A stretch of DNA of 64,000 nucleotides from the NCBI RefSeq assembly GCF_003254585.1, contig NZ_QJGZ01000033.1, forward strand, positions 157,989 to 221,988. Reading direction: 5' to 3'. The translations under genes were made by a program, and so were the position numbers. Positions 26,128 to 33,787 of this stretch are shown piece by piece; position 1 is the stretch's first letter, and each line of letters starts with the position of its first letter. The notes below the pieces were generated by a model. That model was given only the letters and a program-made list of their open reading frames with translations, was not told where the DNA came from and made no database searches. This stretch comes from Flavobacterium sharifuzzamanii. GTDB taxonomy: Bacteria; Bacteroidota; Bacteroidia; Flavobacteriales; Flavobacteriaceae.

Positions 26128-27066
26128 TTACAAAGAGGCAAATTGCTCGCCGTTTTTAAGACCAAAAGCGAGCAATTTATGCCCACTCATAAAACCTTCA
26201 TCCGTATAAATCGTATTTATACGTAATTGTGTATCATTATAACATTGTATAATTAGACCGTTATTTTCATTTATTTCTAAAACTGTTCCTGGCGTTTTGG
26301 TATTATCTTGACTTTTTTGGATCTGTGAAACTTCCAAAAACCGAATATTTAAACCGTTCCATTGCGTATAAGCTCCTTTATTCCAAGGATTGCAAGCATT
26401 TACCAAAGCTTGTATAGATTTAGAATCTTGTTTTTCCCATTGTATGGATACGTCGGTTATTATAGGTTTTTTATAGTATTGGGCTAAAGTCTCATCCTGA
26501 GAATCTCCTTTGTCATTTAAATTTAACCGAGTAAAAAGTTCAGGTAAAAGGTAAGAAGCCAGATAAGATAGATGAGTACAAAGCATTCCGTGAGTTACAT
26601 CTGCATGAAGAGGGAGAGTTTTCTTCAAAATAATTTTTCCTTTATCTATTTCTTTTTCAATAGCATGTACAGAAATTCCGGTTTCACTTTTTTGGCTTCT
26701 AATTGATTCAAAAACTGGATCAGCACCACGCATTTCCGGTAAAAGGCCATAATGGAAATTATAGAATAAATTAGGATTTTGATCAATGATTTCTTCTGGA
26801 ATTTTCCAAGGAAAAGTCATCGTAAAAACACATTTTAAATTATTTATTTTAATAATTTCTTTTATTTGAGATATTAGTTTTGCTTTTTCTAACCATATTA
26901 AATTAATGCCTGTTTTTTCAGCAAAAACAGAACAAAAAGCCTTTACTTCTTCATTTTCAAGAGGTGCGCCAATTGTGTGAAGCCTTCCAAGGCTGTACAA
27001 AGTCTGAATAGCCGAAAATGCCATTCTATTGTTACATAATACTGCTATGTCTTGTATTGTGCTCAT
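26128..27066 (-). CDS. Formyltransferase-fold enzyme, not a typical tRNA Fmt
   Basis: A 312-residue cytoplasmic protein with the formyltransferase fold. The catalytic triad is intact: Asn103 and His105 in FYNFHYGLLPEMRGADP and Asp141 in EKEIDKGKI, close to Asn106/His108/Asp144 of E. coli Fmt. A C-terminal OB-like domain (about 205-312) is also present. The Arg/Lys-rich loop that Fmt uses to bind initiator tRNA (PDRPAGRGKK in E. coli) is missing; TIGAPLENEEVKAF stands there. A formyl transfer to an amino group other than Met-tRNA is likely. It overlaps the preceding gene by 4 bp and lies 16 bp before the giant adhesin. The acceptor is unknown. Confidence 0.82.
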   Translation of the reverse strand: MSTIQDIAVLCNNRMAFSAIQTLYSLGRLHTIGAPLENEEVKAFCSVFAEKTGINLIWLEKAKLISQIKEIIKINNLKCVFTMTFPWKIPEEIIDQNPNLFYNFHYGLLPEMRGADPVFESIRSQKSETGISVHAIEKEIDKGKIILKKTLPLHADVTHGMLCTHLSYLASYLLPELFTRLNLNDKGDSQDETLAQYYKKPIITDVSIQWEKQDSKSIQALVNACNPWNKGAYTQWNGLNIRFLEVSQIQKSQDNTKTPGTVLEINENNGLIIQCYNDTQLRINTIYTDEGFMSGHKLLAFGLKNGEQFASL

Positions 27067-28193
27067 GAATCTAGACAGGCATAAGAGTTAAACCATGAAT
27101 TTGTAGTAGTATTTTGAAGCGCAAGAATATGATAATGAAGACGATTACGTTCTTCCTCCAAATTAGTAACTTCTATTATATCTGTTAAAATACAGTTTCC
27201 CGTTTCTTCATTTTTAGTTACTGTAGCGTAATATATTGGAGCTTCAGAGAATCCTGTATTAGGGTTCATATAAACTTTACCTCTTGGTGAATCAATCGTA
27301 ATATTATCTAATGTTTGACCATTTGAGTTGATTATGAATAAAGCAGCCTCCCACCCTAAAAGAGAAAAAACATTAGCTTTTTGCTCTTTAATACCATTTA
27401 AAGCGGTCTTAAAAACTTCATTTTCTTCAGAGTTTATATTTGTTGACCAAGGTATTGCACAGCTCCAATCATATCCAGGGTATGGAATTTTTCCCATCCA
27501 CAATTCTTCAGCAGTAAAACCACTTCCGTAAGTTTTACATGATGCGATATTTTTTAGTTTAGCAGATCCTTTAAAAAAATCTTCTGCCATATCGCCACAA
27601 AATGATGCTAGTATAGATGTATCGTTATTATTTTCAAGAAATTCCTCTAGGGGCCCCAGATTAAAGTCAGATTTTTGAAGTGCAGTCACATGATTATAGC
27701 TAATTCTTGCTCCTTTATCTTCGATTGCAGTCGCAAAAGAATATGAAGGGCGATATCCTGCATCGTAGAAAGAACAGGTTATCGCAAAATCATTTTGTCC
27801 ATCTTCAATAGCCTTATTTACTATTACACGTGAACATAAGCTTCCCTGTAGCGAAATAAAATTGACATTAGATATTTTCTTTTCAAAATTTTGAAAATGA
27901 TAACCGCTATCTAATACAATAAGTAATTTTCCAGAACTTTCAAAAAGAGGCTGTATATATTCTGCTGCTTCAGGATTGATATAGGCAATAATAATATCAA
28001 CATTATTAAGCAGTAGTTGTTCACTGCATGAATAAATTTCTTTATTATTCGAGCCAACACCTATGCTTGCCGTTAGAATTTCATGTTTTTCATCTTGCCC
28101 CATTTTTTTTAGGGAAGATTTAAGACCATCCACTATGTCAAATGACATAGAAGGATAAATGACCGATCTGGGTAAAAGTAAAGCTATTTTCAT
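27063..28193 (-). CDS. Periplasmic-binding-protein-like protein without signal peptide
   Basis: About 376 residues from the ATG at 28193 (a TTG 18 bp upstream is also in frame). The sequence runs like a type 1 periplasmic-binding fold: KIALLLPRSVIYPSMSFDIVDG at the start, alternating strands and helices, DIIIAYINPEAAEYIQPLF, and a hinge region near SILASFCGDMAEDF. This resembles AmiC/LivJ-type amide or amino-acid sensors. No signal peptide is present, so it should be cytoplasmic. It sits between the collar triplet and the formyltransferase, overlapping the latter by 4 bp. It could sense or carry the formyltransferase substrate, but that is inference. Confidence 0.72.
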   Translation of the reverse strand: MKIALLLPRSVIYPSMSFDIVDGLKSSLKKMGQDEKHEILTASIGVGSNNKEIYSCSEQLLLNNVDIIIAYINPEAAEYIQPLFESSGKLLIVLDSGYHFQNFEKKISNVNFISLQGSLCSRVIVNKAIEDGQNDFAITCSFYDAGYRPSYSFATAIEDKGARISYNHVTALQKSDFNLGPLEEFLENNNDTSILASFCGDMAEDFFKGSAKLKNIASCKTYGSGFTAEELWMGKIPYPGYDWSCAIPWSTNINSEENEVFKTALNGIKEQKANVFSLLGWEAALFIINSNGQTLDNITIDSPRGKVYMNPNTGFSEAPIYYATVTKNEETGNCILTDIIEVTNLEEERNRLHYHILALQNTTTNSWFNSYACLDS

Positions 28194-28214
28194 AAATATT
28201 TTTTTTAACAAAAG

Positions 28215-28241
28215 ATACCCATTAGAAAATCTAATGGGTAT
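28215..28241 (-). terminator. Hairpin inside the operon, possible partial terminator
   Basis: A perfect 12-bp stem (28215-28226 with 28230-28241, arm ATACCCATTAGA) with a 3-nt loop, in the gap between the third collar gene and the binding-protein-like gene. The following minus-strand sequence CTTTTGTT is a weak T-run, so it may partly terminate transcription or protect the 3' end of the collar mRNA. Confidence 0.6.
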
Positions 28242-28247
28242 AAAATG

Positions 28248-28787
28248 TTAGTTTCGTGAAGGATAAACTCCTTGAAGACATATTATATAATTCAACCCCA
28301 AATAAGGTTGTTGAACTGATATTGGCTGAGTATTACCAGTTAGATTTACAGTTATTGTAGGTACAATGGATTTTAATGACGCATTAGCGGCTTTATCTGA
28401 ATAGAGCCCCTGTAAAATTGCAAGATTGTTATTTGTTGCTGATGAGCTGTCTCCTGTATCTGAATATGATGACATTGTAAATGATCCAGTTGCAGCATGA
28501 TTATGCATAGGCAAATTAGATAAAAGAGCGGTTACATTATTACTGCCCATTACAGCTCCAAGTGGAAATTGTGTAACACCTAGACCCGCACCAGTTCCAG
28601 CAGGAATTCTCCCTCGAAAATCTGGTAGAGCAAAAGTATTAACACCATTACCGCCATATGTTGTGCCTAAAAGACTAAATAAAGCTTGGTTTGTACTTAC
28701 GTTAAGTAATTGACCACTACAAAATGCCCAATTTTTAGGCGCAAAGTTTGGTGCAAATAATCTAATTTCGGACATTGTTCCATCCAT
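28248..28787 (-). CDS. Phage-tail-collar (MdpB-like) protein, copy 3
   Basis: A 179-residue protein with the tail-collar domain at the N-terminus: EIRLFAPNFAPKNWAFCSGQ, then LLGTTYGGNGVNTFALPDFRGR. The centre has LPMHNHAATGSF, and the end is YLGLNYIICLQGVYPSRN. This pattern is shared with microcystin-dependent protein MdpB and phage short tail fibres. No signal peptide and no T9SS domain are present. It is the third of three tandem paralogues of exactly the same length, 18 bp after copy 2. There is no other phage gene nearby, so it belongs to the host operon rather than a prophage. Function unknown. Confidence 0.88.
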   Translation of the reverse strand: MDGTMSEIRLFAPNFAPKNWAFCSGQLLNVSTNQALFSLLGTTYGGNGVNTFALPDFRGRIPAGTGAGLGVTQFPLGAVMGSNNVTALLSNLPMHNHAATGSFTMSSYSDTGDSSSATNNNLAILQGLYSDKAANASLKSIVPTITVNLTGNTQPISVQQPYLGLNYIICLQGVYPSRN

Positions 28788-28805
28788 GGCTATTTTCTTT
28801 TTTAG

Positions 28806-29345
28806 TTAGTTTCGACTTGGAAAAATACCTTCTATACAAATGATGTAATTTGTAGTAAGGTAAGGTTGAATAATACTAAAAGGGACTGTGCTTCCAGCGC
28901 TCTGAAACGACACTGTAGCATTTTCAGTTTTTAGATCTGTGTCTGGAGCTGCTGTTGAGTAAGCTTCAGCTAACCCTGCTAATATATTACCCGTAGGGGA
29001 GGCTAACTCTCCTGCTGCATTATCAGCGGGAATAGCCAGTGAACCTGTAGCAACATGATTATGTGCTGGCATTTGATTAATTGTCATGGTGACATTTTCT
29101 GTACCGCTAGCTTGTCCAAGTGCTATATTTGGTAAGCCTTGACCAGTACCTGCACCGACAGGAACTCTGCCTTGAAGATCAGGAATTTTAAAGGTATTTA
29201 TGCCATCACCTCCATATATAGTACCAATTAAGGCATAGAGTGCGTCATAGTTAGCAATACTTAAAGTTGTTCCATTGCAAAGGGCCCAGCCTCTTGGTGC
29301 AAAATTTCCACCATATAAGCGAATCTCTCCTAAATATCCTTCCAT
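28806..29345 (-). CDS. Phage-tail-collar (MdpB-like) protein, copy 2
   Basis: A 179-residue paralogue of its two neighbours. The domain landmarks are EIRLYGGNFAPRGWALCNGT, LIGTIYGGDGINTFKIPDLQ, QMPAHNHVATGSL and the end YLTTNYIICIEGIFPSRN. Variation among the three copies lies mainly in the middle third (about residues 95-150), which in tail fibres forms the exposed tip. Three non-identical copies suggest a hetero-oligomer or three specificities rather than simple dosage. It lies 43 bp after copy 1 and 18 bp before copy 3. Confidence 0.88.
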   Translation of the reverse strand: MEGYLGEIRLYGGNFAPRGWALCNGTTLSIANYDALYALIGTIYGGDGINTFKIPDLQGRVPVGAGTGQGLPNIALGQASGTENVTMTINQMPAHNHVATGSLAIPADNAAGELASPTGNILAGLAEAYSTAAPDTDLKTENATVSFQSAGSTVPFSIIQPYLTTNYIICIEGIFPSRN

Positions 29346-29388
29346 TATATATGTATTTTTAGGTTATAAATTGATTGTTTTTTGAAGA

Positions 29389-29928
29389 TTAATTACGTTG
29401 TGGAAAATCACCAAACAAGCATATGATGTAATTCATTCCAATAGTTGGTTGCATAAGAGACAACGGTTGACTTTGACCAGAAATACCAGTTGTGACAGTA
29501 AAATTTGTTGCTTTCATAGTCGTATCACTTGGAACGGTAGAGTACATAGAGGCCTTAGCAGCTAAGATATTGCCGTTTGGAGTACTAGAATCACCAGTAT
29601 CAGAATAAGCGGGAATTTTAACAACAGCAGAAGCAGTATGTGTATGCGCTGGCATATTTGAAGTTAGCAATGAAGTTTGGTTAACGCCAGCGGCTTCGCC
29701 AAGTGTATAAGGTGTTAGTCCGTTTCCGTTTCCCATGCCAATAGCCACTCTACCTCCAAAGTCGGGTAATTTGAAATTTGTAGTGCCATTTCCGCCATAT
29801 ATAGTGCCAATTATAGAAAATAATGCTGTATTACTTTGTATGGCAATGGTTTGTCCCATGCAAAATGCCCAATTTCTGGGTGCAAAATTTGCGGCAAGAT
29901 GACGAATTTCTCCAACTGTTCCTTCCAT
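29389..29928 (-). CDS. Phage-tail-collar (MdpB-like) protein, copy 1
   Basis: A 179-residue paralogue and the first gene of the apparent operon. Landmarks are EIRHLAANFAPRNWAFCMGQ, IIGTIYGGNGTTNFKLPDFG, NMPAHTHTASAVV (Thr where the other copies have Asn between the two His) and the end MNYIICLFGDFPQRN. No export signal is visible, so secretion would need another route or assembly with exported partners. The 232-bp gap upstream holds a short inverted repeat (30015-30032) that may be a control site, and the terminator of the mscS-like gene. Confidence 0.88.
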   Translation of the reverse strand: MEGTVGEIRHLAANFAPRNWAFCMGQTIAIQSNTALFSIIGTIYGGNGTTNFKLPDFGGRVAIGMGNGNGLTPYTLGEAAGVNQTSLLTSNMPAHTHTASAVVKIPAYSDTGDSSTPNGNILAAKASMYSTVPSDTTMKATNFTVTTGISGQSQPLSLMQPTIGMNYIICLFGDFPQRN

Positions 29929-30014
29929 AATTTTTTTAAGATTTAATAAGTTAGTATTAGTTTTTGATCGTGTTTTACTTAAGTGCTAAATTACTTTATA
30001 ACTAAATTGTGGGT

Positions 30015-30032
30015 ACACGGGTTTATACGTGT
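30015..30032. promoter_or_regulatory. Inverted repeat upstream of the collar operon
   Basis: ACACG-N8-CGTGT, about 90 bp before the first collar start codon. This is a plausible operator position. A weak -7-like box TAATTTAG lies on the minus strand at 29986-29993. Both are tentative. Confidence 0.35.
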
Positions 30033-30122
30033 TTTTGCTAAAATGCTATTATTTAACATCTTACTTTAAAAGTAAGAAAATAATTTCAATATTATAAGTG
30101 AAAAAAGAAAGTTTTGCGCAAT

Positions 30123-30154
30123 AAAAAAGGCAGTAACTCGTTACTGCCTTTTTT
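30123..30154 (-). terminator. Rho-independent terminator
   Basis: A perfect 14-bp stem (AAAAAAGGCAGTAA with its complement) with a CTCG loop and T-runs on both strands, just beyond the stop codon of the MscS-like gene. It separates that gene from the collar operon. Confidence 0.88.
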
Positions 30155-30160
30155 TGTGTT

Positions 30161-32515
30161 TTAACTTGAAAATGTCAAGCCTTTATTTTTGAAGCTTAGA
30201 TAAAGCTCTTGTCTTGCGGAACTTATGGTTTCTTCCGTTCTGTAAATACTACACCAGAACTTTATTAAGAGTTTATATTTTTCATCAGAAATTGAGCTGT
30301 AATATATTTGTGATGGTTTTGAATTGTTTACTAGAGGAAGGTTCGAAAGTGTGTCATTTACTACCGTATTTATTTCCTCTGGAATGGTTTCTCCATTGAT
30401 TTCAAAAGTAATTTCAACCAATTTAAAATTGTCTGTATAAGTCCAGTTGGTAATATTTTGAGATAATAAATTACCGTTCGGAATAATGATTTCGGCGCCG
30501 TTTGGAGCATTTATTTTAGTTGTTCTCAATCCCATCGATTTGATACGGCCAGATTCTGAACTAATTTCAACAACATCGCCAACTTGAATTGGTTTGTCAA
30601 AAATCAAGATAATTCCCGACACAAAATTGTTGACAATGTTTTGAAGCCCAAGTCCAACACCGACACCTAAAGCACCTAAAAGTATGCTCAATTTATCTAA
30701 AGGCATTCCAGAAGCCGCAACAGCAAGAAGGTAACCACTTATAAGGACTACCAGTCGTGTAATTAGCAATTTTGAATGCTGTCTTTTATTAATATTTTCT
30801 TCATTTTCATCATCAATTTCACCAAAGAAATAAGCAACATATTTTTGAAGCAAATGCGCCGCCCAAATAATAACAAAGAATAAAACGATATTACCAAGCG
30901 TAAATGTAATGCTTCCAATCGTATTTGGATGACTTAACAGTTTAGTTAAAGAAGCACGAAGCGATTCCCAAATATTCAAATTTGAAGCAATCACGATAAG
31001 CCACATATAACTAATTACAATAATAAAAGGCCTTTTCAGAGTGTCTGATAAACTTTCATAATCAAACATTTTTTCAATTCCTCTTTTTACTCTAGTGGTA
31101 TAAATTTGGAGTAAAATAATTTCCAAAATAATCTTCAAAAGAACACTTAAAGCAACAATTTGAGTAAGCGAAATAAAAGCAGTAAGACTTAACATATTAG
31201 AAAGAGAAACTCTTCCGAATAAGTTGTAAAGAATCGACAAGATATTTAACCCAATAAAAATGATACTTGCCCATTTAAAAAAGCCTTTTATATAAAGTTC
31301 TTCTTTAAGTGTTTTGATCTGAACTAAACCGTAACGGATTCCTAAAATATTGATCGCAACAAAAGCAAAACGCTGCAATAATCCGATTGTGATAAATAAG
31401 TCCAAAAAGCAAAGCGCAAAGAATAATCCTAAAAGGAAAAGCCAGTTTCTCATAGCAACACCAGACCACTGATTCTTGAAAAGGAAGATTAAAACTCCAA
31501 GTAAGAAAAGCTGAATTAATTCTAAGAATAGAGCAGGAGCATACAGATTAGTGACTACAGCAATATTTAATGCGATAACCAAAACCGGAAGCAAAGCACC
31601 GCGATTTAAGTATTTGAAATTTAAAAGCAAAAGGTTTTCGGCGTAGCCATTTGTTTTAAGGTATTTAATGTTTCGGGAAATATACCAAAACAAAAGTCCC
31701 ATAAAGAAGCACAGAGTTATAAGTCCGCCTGCTTTATAGCTTAGATAGTAAGCTGCGACATTTTCTTCAATTATAATTTTTGCTTTAATGTTGTGAGTTA
31801 CCCTTTTCTTAGCAGCAGTGTCGTTAATCTGCCATAAAGATGGATATTCTTTTTTGAATATACTGATTCCGGACTTTTCTAGTTTGCTTTCAACAGTTGC
31901 TAAAGCATTAGAAACCGAAATTTTACGTTGTACTGTAAGTCTTTTTTTGTTGTTTAAAGTAGTCTGGTTTTTAGTCATCAGACTATCAGTAGCAAGGTAC
32001 CTTTTTCTAAGATTTCCGAATTCTTTCTGAAATTGCTTACGACGTATAGTATCTTTTAATAAAGTAATTAATGTTTTGTCCTTACGAAGATCAATTACAC
32101 GTTTCTTGATGTTTTCAAGATTTTGATTTCGGTCATTGATGGCTTTGTTTTGTTCTTCTAATTCCTGTTGAATTTCTTGAAGCACAATGCGGTACATCTG
32201 CTGATTACGCACATTAGGATTGGCTCCTTTTAAGCTGGCTAAAATTAAATCTAATTTGCTTTCTGTACGTTTCATATCGCCAAAAAGATGACGGGTATCG
32301 CCTGCAAAATCAATGTCATTATAAGCAGATTCTAATACTTCACCTGCTTTCTCGATTGCCATTAAGTAATCGCTGTCTGTAGCTGTGGTGTCATTAAATA
32401 ACCTTCCGCGGTTTTCTTTTTTAACTGCTTTTTGCTGCTGGGCGTAATTAAGCTGTGAGAAGAAAAGAAGTAAAAATAGAGAGAAAAAATAAAAAGTTCT
32501 TTTTTGTATAATCAT
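30161..32515 (-). CDS. MscS-family mechanosensitive channel, large form
   Basis: A 784-residue membrane protein. It has a signal peptide ending near LNYAQQ, then a long periplasmic coiled-coil region (about 40-235), then about eleven membrane helices (about 250-640). The MscS core has SILLGALGVGVGLGLQNIVN as the pore-lining helix, then the beta domain GDVVEISSESGRIKSMGLRT and the NGAEIIIPNGNLLSQNITNW motif. Large MscK/YbdG-like channels release solutes when turgor rises. A TAATTTTG box on the minus strand at 32541-32548 is a likely -7 element, 26 bp before the start. It appears monocistronic. Confidence 0.92.
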   Translation of the reverse strand: MIIQKRTFYFFSLFLLLFFSQLNYAQQQKAVKKENRGRLFNDTTATDSDYLMAIEKAGEVLESAYNDIDFAGDTRHLFGDMKRTESKLDLILASLKGANPNVRNQQMYRIVLQEIQQELEEQNKAINDRNQNLENIKKRVIDLRKDKTLITLLKDTIRRKQFQKEFGNLRKRYLATDSLMTKNQTTLNNKKRLTVQRKISVSNALATVESKLEKSGISIFKKEYPSLWQINDTAAKKRVTHNIKAKIIIEENVAAYYLSYKAGGLITLCFFMGLLFWYISRNIKYLKTNGYAENLLLLNFKYLNRGALLPVLVIALNIAVVTNLYAPALFLELIQLFLLGVLIFLFKNQWSGVAMRNWLFLLGLFFALCFLDLFITIGLLQRFAFVAINILGIRYGLVQIKTLKEELYIKGFFKWASIIFIGLNILSILYNLFGRVSLSNMLSLTAFISLTQIVALSVLLKIILEIILLQIYTTRVKRGIEKMFDYESLSDTLKRPFIIVISYMWLIVIASNLNIWESLRASLTKLLSHPNTIGSITFTLGNIVLFFVIIWAAHLLQKYVAYFFGEIDDENEENINKRQHSKLLITRLVVLISGYLLAVAASGMPLDKLSILLGALGVGVGLGLQNIVNNFVSGIILIFDKPIQVGDVVEISSESGRIKSMGLRTTKINAPNGAEIIIPNGNLLSQNITNWTYTDNFKLVEITFEINGETIPEEINTVVNDTLSNLPLVNNSKPSQIYYSSISDEKYKLLIKFWCSIYRTEETISSARQELYLSFKNKGLTFSS

Positions 32516-32621
32516 AATTTTGGGGCTTATATTGTGGTCCCAAAATTAATTTTTTTTAGTAGACTTTCAGTTAAGAAAAATTAAATTTAAAAACTATAAC
32601 TGAATATTTATCAGAGGTTTT

Positions 32622-32867
32622 TTATACCAAATTCCTCGAAGCAATTTCCTGCTGGATTTCTTTAAGAAAACTGGAGTATGTAATAAGAAAAGCCATTGAG
32701 AAAGGAAATATCATTAAACTTAATAATCCCTTTTCGAGGAACACAAATACAATAATGATTAGCAATAAGATGGCAATTAATATCAAAATTTTGATTGTTG
32801 CTTTAATAGTTTTCTGCATTTTTAAGAGCTCTTCGATGCTCATTTCGCTTGGTTTCTTTGTTTTCAT
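32622..32867 (-). CDS. Small two-helix membrane protein
   Basis: An 81-residue protein with a charged N-terminal helix (MSIEELLKMQKTIKATIK) and two membrane helices (about 26-46 and 50-68), ending with KEIQQEIASRNLV. The family is not recognised; similar small proteins are common in Flavobacteriia. It is divergent from the HxlR regulator and 106 bp upstream of the MscS-like gene on the same strand. Confidence 0.7.
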   Translation of the reverse strand: MKTKKPSEMSIEELLKMQKTIKATIKILILIAILLLIIIVFVFLEKGLLSLMIFPFSMAFLITYSSFLKEIQQEIASRNLV

Positions 32868-32926
32868 TTGCTATTTTTACTTTAGAATAACAACAAATTT
32901 TAATTAAAAAACTTTCCCAAACAATA

Positions 32927-32944
32927 AGTCAGATTTTTTTGACT
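32927..32944. promoter_or_regulatory. Candidate HxlR operator
   Basis: AGTCA-N8-TGACT, a perfect inverted repeat ending 13 bp before the hxlR-family start codon, in the space shared with the divergent small membrane protein. The position fits autoregulation; binding is inferred. Confidence 0.4.
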
Positions 32945-32957
32945 ACCCAAAACCATT

Positions 32958-33254
32958 ATGGAAGAAAAAGAAACTTGTCCAGCGCAAAGACTGCTAAAAA
33001 TGTTATCTGGAAAATGGAAGGCAGAAATTTTCCGTTTGGCTGTAGAATCGCCTTTGCGTTTTAATAATTTATTGCGTCAGATTCAAGGTTCAAACAAGCA
33101 ATCTTTAGCTACGGCATTAAAAGAGTTGGAAGAAGAAGGGCTTTTGGAAAAAATTACAATTAAACTAAAACCGCTTCACATTGAATATAATTTGACCGAG
33201 AAAGGAAAAGCTTTAATTCCTGTTTTTCAGCAATTGGAAGGATTATCCCAATAA
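32958..33254 (+). CDS. HxlR-family transcriptional regulator
   Basis: A 98-residue winged-helix protein of the HxlR type. The typical Cys near the N-terminus is in EETCPAQRLLKMLSGKWKAE, followed by LRFNNLLRQIQG, the recognition-helix part QSLATALKELEEEGLLEK and the wing PLHIEYNLTEKG. Many members sense electrophiles or thiol stress through that Cys. It lies just upstream of a heavy-metal efflux operon on the same strand and may control it, although a separate promoter box follows it (33318-33325). Confidence 0.9.
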   Translation: MEEKETCPAQRLLKMLSGKWKAEIFRLAVESPLRFNNLLRQIQGSNKQSLATALKELEEEGLLEKITIKLKPLHIEYNLTEKGKALIPVFQQLEGLSQ

Positions 33255-33329
33255 ATCTAAATTGTTAAAAAATATATTCAACCTATTTTTCATAGTGAAA
33301 AATTATATTATTTGGGCTAAATTTGCCTT

Positions 33330-33707
33330 GTGCGAAAACAAATTGTCTACATATTTATCTTTCTAATAGCTTCAAACAGCAGTTTTGTACAGCAGTTTTA
33401 TAAACTGCCAATACTGATTGAGCATTTTCAAGAGCACAAAAAGCTGATGGATTTAAGTTTCATCGATTTCTTGTCTATGCATTACTGGGGAGAAGATTTA
33501 AAGGATAATGACGCAGATCGCGATATGAAGCTTCCTTTTAAAACAATTAGCAGCAGCTCGTTTCACTTTGTTTTTATTTTAGATGACAAAGATTTACTTC
33601 CTATTCCTTTTAATCTAGAATTACCGCAATTAAAAATTCCAACTTACAGATCTAATCTTCATTCAGATCCCAATCTGCTTTCTTTATTCCGACCACCGGT
33701 AGCATAA
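33330..33707 (+). CDS. Small exported protein ahead of a metal-efflux operon
   Basis: A 125-residue protein starting at GTG with a hydrophobic N-terminus (KQIVYIFIFLIASNSSFVQQ), so probably exported. The mature part has His/Asp-rich stretches (EHFQEHKKLMD, HYWGEDLKDNDADRD) that could bind metal, and ends with LFRPPVA. Small proteins of this kind often precede RND metal pumps in Bacteroidota, but I cannot name the family. TAAATTTG at 33318-33325 is a good -7 box only 4 bp before the GTG, so the mRNA may be leaderless or the start may lie further in. Confidence 0.65.
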   Translation: MRKQIVYIFIFLIASNSSFVQQFYKLPILIEHFQEHKKLMDLSFIDFLSMHYWGEDLKDNDADRDMKLPFKTISSSSFHFVFILDDKDLLPIPFNLELPQLKIPTYRSNLHSDPNLLSLFRPPVA

Positions 33708-33787
33708 ATATTTTTTAAAATTTTTATTGAAGTCGCTGAAACACATGGTTTCTAGTGGCTCATCTATTATTTTTTAATAAATACATT

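Noticed and set aside
26128..27066. The housekeeping methionyl-tRNA formyltransferase.
   Set aside because: The basic tRNA-binding loop is absent and the context is a surface-protein operon, not def/fmt genes.
28248..29928. A prophage remnant, suggested by three phage-tail-collar proteins.
   Set aside because: No capsid, portal, terminase, integrase, lysis or attachment-site signal is nearby, and the genes are co-directional and tightly spaced with T9SS surface genes.
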